A stretch of 47,416 bases of DNA, taken from assembly GCF_016584665.1 (NCBI RefSeq), contig NZ_BBJB01000113.1, positions 1 through 47,416 on the forward strand. The letters run 5' to 3'. Position 1 is the stretch's first letter. Each line of letters opens with the position of its first letter. Below the pieces are notes generated by a model. It did no database searches, was not told the origin of the DNA, and was given only the letters and a program-made list of their open reading frames with translations. Below are positions 43,698-47,416 of this stretch, piece by piece. The DNA is from Pseudanabaena sp. lw0831 (lineage in GTDB: Bacteria; Cyanobacteriota; Cyanobacteriia; Pseudanabaenales; Pseudanabaenaceae). Both the position numbers and the translations under genes were made by a program.

Positions 43698-45348
43698 ACC
43701 ACTCATACATCCGATCTTCCAACCAAGGCGTGTGCCACGCTAAACCTAAGTTGATTGTTTCTACAAAATTTTCAGGCAAATCATCATCATTGATCGCCAC
43801 GCAAAATCTAAAGGTCGCAACCTGTTCCCATTGTTTTAAATGTTTGAATACGCACACGATCGCCTGACGATAGGGATGATTTGGTTGTTCATACCAATCA
43901 TTAGAAATTTCATTGGAGCGATCAAATCCTAAATGGACAATCGAGAGCTTGTTGGAAAACTCTTTTGCTAATAGGTTTGGATCTTGCGTATCAGCATTGG
44001 CAAATAAACTCGCAAAAGCTATAGAGGTTTCCTCTTGTAGTAATAGATCGTTAGCTGAAGTAACTTCCCGTAATTGATCGAACCATTCAGGTGGTTTATG
44101 ATCGGTCCAGCGAATCCCAAGGGTGATGAGTTTAGTCTTCAAGAGCAAATGCCCTAGCTTTTCCGCCTTGGTTTCGAGATAGCGTAAATTATGCTCATTG
44201 GTTTCAATGAGTAAAGGCAATCGCCCAACAACTTCAATATCAAACCCTTTAAGTCCCGCTAGTTTGCGAGGGTTATTAGTAATTAAGCGCATTTTCTTAA
44301 TGCCTAGATCGTGTAAAATTTGCGCCCCAACTCCATAAGTACGCAGATCAGCCCCAAATCCTAGCTTTTCGTTAGCTTCGACCGTATCTAATCCGCCATC
44401 TTGAAGGTTATAGGCTTTGATTTTATTAATTAGCCCGATGCCACGCCCTTCTTGTCGCAAATAAACGACTACGCCCCAATTGGCAAACTCGATCATTTTT
44501 AAAGCACTTTGCAACTGTCCCCGACAATCACAACGGAGAGAGCCAAGCGCGTCGCCTGTCAGACATTCAGAATGTACGCGCACCAAAACTTCATGTTCAG
44601 GAAAGTCGTGGAGATCGCCTTTAACGATCGCAAGATGCTCCGTATTGTCGAGGGTATTGCAATAGGCATAAACTTTAAAGTCGCCAAATAACGATGGTAA
44701 ATTTGCGATCGCTTCTCTCTGCACAAAGCGATCGTGCGCCAGACGATAACTAATCAAGTCGGCAATGCTAATTAATTTCAGGTTATGCAACTTTGCATAT
44801 TCAATTAGTTCAGGCAGACGCGCCATTGAGCCATCATCATTTTGGATCTCGCAAATCACCCCTGCGGGATATAGTCCTGACATTTGCGCCAGATCCACCG
44901 CTGCTTCAGTATGTCCAGCGCGCTTGAGTACGCCGCCATCCTTTGCCCTGAGAGGGAAAATGTGTCCAGGACGGCGCAGATCGTTAGGGCGTGTATTGGG
45001 GTTAATCGCCGCTTGAATTGTACGAGATCGATCCTCTGCCGAAATTCCTGTTGATGTACCTTCTACCGCATCAATGCTGACGGTGAAGGCGGTTTGCTGA
45101 CTATCAGTATTGCGATCAACCATCAGTGGCAGATCTAGGCGATCAAGGCGATCGCCTGTCATCGCTAGACAGATCAGACCTCGCGCTTTCACCGCCATAA
45201 AATTAACCATTTCAGGGGTGGCAAATTGGGCTGCCCCAATCAGATCGCCTTCGTTTTCACGGTTTTCATCATCGACAACGACAATGAGACGACCAGATTT
45301 GAGGTCATTAAGAGCATCGGGAATAGAGTCAAATTGAAACTTAGTCAA
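43648..45348 (-). CDS. ribBA: Bifunctional DHBP synthase / GTP cyclohydrolase II
   Basis: This 566-residue enzyme supplies both precursors of riboflavin. Residues 1-205 are 3,4-dihydroxy-2-butanone-4-phosphate synthase ([38 protein letters not shown]). Residues about 210-400 are GTP cyclohydrolase II, with the zinc-binding [20 protein letters not shown] and then [22 protein letters not shown]-terminal extension of about 160 residues ([18 protein letters not shown] near the end) is seen in cyanobacterial forms. ribF lies elsewhere in the window. Its end overlaps a small convergent gene. Confidence 0.96.
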   Translation of the reverse strand: MTKFQFDSIPDALNDLKSGRLIVVVDDENRENEGDLIGAAQFATPEMVNFMAVKARGLICLAMTGDRLDRLDLPLMVDRNTDSQQTAFTVSIDAVEGTSTGISAEDRSRTIQAAINPNTRPNDLRRPGHIFPLRAKDGGVLKRAGHTEAAVDLAQMSGLYPAGVICEIQNDDGSMARLPELIEYAKLHNLKLISIADLISYRLAHDRFVQREAIANLPSLFGDFKVYAYCNTLDNTEHLAIVKGDLHDFPEHEVLVRVHSECLTGDALGSLRCDCRGQLQSALKMIEFANWGVVVYLRQEGRGIGLINKIKAYNLQDGGLDTVEANEKLGFGADLRTYGVGAQILHDLGIKKMRLITNNPRKLAGLKGFDIEVVGRLPLLIETNEHNLRYLETKAEKLGHLLLKTKLITLGIRWTDHKPPEWFDQLREVTSANDLLLQEETSIAFASLFANADTQDPNLLAKEFSNKLSIVHLGFDRSNEISNDWYEQPNHPYRQAIVCVFKHLKQWEQVATFRFCVAINDDDLPENFVETINLGLAWHTPWLEDRMYEWFNFFLRDGDDLAILDK

Positions 45349-45576
45349 GGCTTACTGTCAGGGCTTCAAGCTATTTATATCCATCATATAGCAATCTCTA
45401 TATTGCTTAACCCAGAAAACAAAGAGAGAGGCAAAGCCCTCACTATGTTGTTGATATAGCTCCCGCATCCGTTGAGACATCAAAATTCATTTGTGAGATT
45501 AAATGGTTTGCTATATTCATCAGATTTTATGCAAATTATTATTTGATGCATTTTTAAAAATTTACCAAATAAATTA

Positions 45577-45653
45577 AATGTTTGATTTGCTTGATTTATT
45601 TAATTAACTTAATGAATCAAACCTTAATTTAACGAACCTTAATGTTTGATTTG
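45577..45653. promoter_or_regulatory. Repeated GTTTGATT boxes upstream of the SLH gene
   Basis: AATGTTTGATTTG occurs at 45577-45589 and again at 45641-45653, with an inverted GTTTGATT at 45615-45622. ACCTTAAT is also repeated nearby. They lie 145-220 bases before the start codon in a 449-base AT-rich gap and could be operator sites. Nothing else is recognised there apart from AGGAGAAAA just before the ATG. Confidence 0.45.
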
Positions 45654-45797
45654 TATAACTTATTGTTTTTACAAACACAAGTTGCGCAAACATTTTGAAT
45701 ATGACATTGCTATATCCCACAAACTTTTAGGAACATTTAGTTTAGATATACAGTCATTCGCAAATATACATAAATATGTATAGGAGAAAAACTCAAA

Positions 45798-47027
45798 ATG
45801 ACAAATCAAACTAGACGTTATAGCACTGCATTACTTGTTGCTGTTAGCTTTATTGGTAGCTCTGCAATTCCTTTATTCAGCGCAACCTCTGCATTTGCTC
45901 AGACCACGTTTAATGATGTGCCTACAGGTTATTGGGCGCAGACTTTTATTCAAGAGTTAGCCTCTAGAGATATTATCAAAGGCTTTCCTGATGGGGGATT
46001 TCGTCCAAACGATCCAGTAACTAGAGCGCAATTTGCAGCGATGCTTAGCAAAGCAGTAAACAAAGCGCCTATTCGAGGTGGTGTCACTTTTGTTGATGTT
46101 GCTTCAAGTTATTGGGCAGCTTCTGCCATTCAAACTTCATACACAACTGGTTTTATGTCTGGCTACCCAGGCAATGTTTTTGAACCTACCCAAAATATTC
46201 CTCGTGTACAGGTTTTAGTTTCCCTTGCTAATGGCTTAAATTATTCTGCTAGTCAATCGCCTGAAACAATTCTCCAAACCTATGCTGATGCTTCTGGCAT
46301 CCCTAACTATGCTAGAAATAGCGTAGCGGCAGCTACTGAGAATCGATTGGTGGTTAATTATCCCAATGTGCAGTTCCTAAACCCTAATCAAACAGCAACT
46401 AGAGCAGAAGTTGCCGCGTTTATCTATCAATCTTTGGTGCGCTCAGGACAAGCCAATGCGATCGCTTCTCCTTACATAGTGGGGCAGACAACTACGACTC
46501 CTCCAGTGCAAAACCAAGTCAGAATTCCCGCAGGCAATGTAATCGCTGTGCAGTATTCCAAAGACAAGATTTTGCTTGGGCCTGATGAAAAAGTTCCTCT
46601 TGTGCTCAATGTGTCACAAAATATTGCTAATTCCCAGGGCACCATTTTGATACCTGCTGGTACTCAAGTTGTGGGTGAATTGCGAACTGTATCTGGTGGT
46701 GCACAGTTTTTTGCCAGCGAACTTGTGTTTGCCAATGGTCAGAGAAAAGCGATCAATGCAACTTCTAAAGTTGTTACTACAACCGAGAAAGTTGATAAAG
46801 GCGTAAACGTTGGGGGACTTCTGCAAAATGCTGCCCTTGGTGCTGCTGCTGCTGCTGCGATCTCTGCGGTAACAGGCGATCGCGCGATCGCTACTGAGGA
46901 AGTACTTGGTGGTGCTGGTGTTGCCGCATTGATCGGTCTATTTTTAGGTCGTAATAGTGTCACCCTTGCTTCTGTCAATCCCAATACTGACCTAGCAGTA
47001 ACTTTGAACTCCGATCTTTTGCTATAG
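45798..47027 (+). CDS. SLH-domain secreted envelope protein
   Basis: This 409-residue protein has a signal peptide cleaved after SAFA (residue 34). Three S-layer homology domains follow at about 36-88 (FNDVPTGYWAQTFIQELASR), 95-148 (FVDVASSYWAASAIQ) and 160-215 (NPNQTATRAEVAAFIYQSL). These should bind cell-wall polymer or peptidoglycan. The C-terminal part has a beta domain with ILIPAGTQVVGELRTVSGG, like a VirB10/TrbI-type fold. It ends in a glycine- and alanine-rich helix (ALGAAAAAAISAVTGD and GVAALIGLFLGRN) that could enter a membrane. AGGAGAAAA precedes the start. It may link the outer membrane and the wall. Confidence 0.85.
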   Translation: MTNQTRRYSTALLVAVSFIGSSAIPLFSATSAFAQTTFNDVPTGYWAQTFIQELASRDIIKGFPDGGFRPNDPVTRAQFAAMLSKAVNKAPIRGGVTFVDVASSYWAASAIQTSYTTGFMSGYPGNVFEPTQNIPRVQVLVSLANGLNYSASQSPETILQTYADASGIPNYARNSVAAATENRLVVNYPNVQFLNPNQTATRAEVAAFIYQSLVRSGQANAIASPYIVGQTTTTPPVQNQVRIPAGNVIAVQYSKDKILLGPDEKVPLVLNVSQNIANSQGTILIPAGTQVVGELRTVSGGAQFFASELVFANGQRKAINATSKVVTTTEKVDKGVNVGGLLQNAALGAAAAAAISAVTGDRAIATEEVLGGAGVAALIGLFLGRNSVTLASVNPNTDLAVTLNSDLLL

Positions 47028-47057
47028 ATTCTAAAAAATTGTAGTGAAGCTTAATGT

Positions 47058-47101
47058 AAAAAAGCAACGCCATTCCCGAATAGGAATGGCGTTGCTTTTT
47101 T
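47058..47101 (+). terminator. Terminator of the SLH gene
   Basis: A perfect 19-bp stem, AAAAAAGCAACGCCATTCC, with a 6-base loop and a final T-run lies 30 bases past the stop. Confidence 0.85.
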
Positions 47102-47150
47102 ATCGTGAGTGTTAGTTCGAGTTGATTTATACAAATTCCTGAAAGTATTT

Positions 47151-47359
47151 AGGGCTTCCTGAAAAAGTACAAAAGCTCGCTACATAAGGACTTTAAGCTT
47201 TTTTGCCATAACAAGTGCAAGGTTATAGCGTCTAGAGGCTCAAAACCCTTGCACTTCCGTGGAAAATCGCTGGGTAAATTTTGGAAATATGCGACAGAAT
47301 ACTATTTTTAAAGCTGTATTGCCTTTAAATTCGCTCTGTAGACTTTTTCAGCAAGCCCT
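47151..47359. mobile_element. 209-bp MITE-like element
   Basis: The ends AGGGCTTCCTGAAAAAGT and ACTTTTTCAGCAAGCCCT are inverted with one mismatch. ATTT flanks both sides (47147-47150 and 47360-47363). The GGGCTTGCTGAAAAAGT end resembles cyanobacterial IS ends I have seen. No transposase is encoded. It takes up most of the final 389-base gene-free stretch. Confidence 0.75.
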
Positions 47360-47416
47360 ATTTACTATAGCTGTAGTCACTCAAGTTAAGATATAAAACC
47401 TAAAAGAGAGTTGCGG

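Noticed and set aside
47397-47416. Another palindrome like the one at 11209
   Set aside because: Only part of one possible arm (AAAAGAGAGTTG) is inside the window, so pairing cannot be shown.

Overview
The window looks like chromosome of a filamentous, Pseudanabaena-like cyanobacterium. Three things point there. The octamer GCGATCGC (HIP1) is scattered through genes and spacers. Photosynthetic genes are present: petM, raf1, menB and a perfect-CIRCE groESL. Several conserved cyanobacterial proteins of unknown function also occur. The genus is an inference from gene content and repeat style. No rRNA, tRNA, CRISPR array or complete transposase was seen.

Layout. 1-2700 is accessory: a Trypco1 protein and a trypsin-STAND NTPase (cut by the window edge), then an antitoxin gene and a frameshifted RelE/ParE toxin. 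2714-17418 is mostly housekeeping: argS, a secreted protein, polA, a TMEM175-like channel, a DUF1186-like protein, a DEDDh exonuclease, a membrane alpha/beta hydrolase, ribF, a diguanylate cyclase overlapping bioF, and a ferritin-like protein. 17523-20759 is an MmeI-type restriction-modification enzyme followed by two small overlapping genes. 20861-24962 holds a Uma2 nuclease, raf1, carA and a membrane-anchored VOC protein. 25111-26839 is a two-gene cassette of an ABC-type AAA ATPase and a PIN-like nuclease, a candidate defence or abortive-infection system. 27099-37970 has larB, an FTR1 permease, a TumE-type toxin-antitoxin pair, acnB, a histidine kinase overlapping tldD, a coiled-coil protein and an O-antigen-ligase-like protein. 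38154-47027 has groEL/groES, petM, a ribbon-helix-helix protein with a possibly frameshift-linked partner, two tiny membrane proteins, menB, ribBA and an SLH-domain outer-envelope protein.

The most striking non-coding signal is a set of about two dozen long, near-perfect palindromes. At least sixteen share one apex rule (GC, three bases, GC) while their arms differ at each locus. Many overlap or abut stop codons and probably act as terminators. Others lie between divergent genes, where termination cannot be their only role. There are also three transposase-less, MITE-like elements with terminal inverted repeats and candidate target-site duplications (26953-27050, 29028-29190, 47151-47359), one palindromic repeat inserted in frame inside polA, and a dispersed multi-hairpin repeat that supplies the stop codon of ribF.

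All assignments were made by reading motifs and reading frames. No database search or structure prediction was run.
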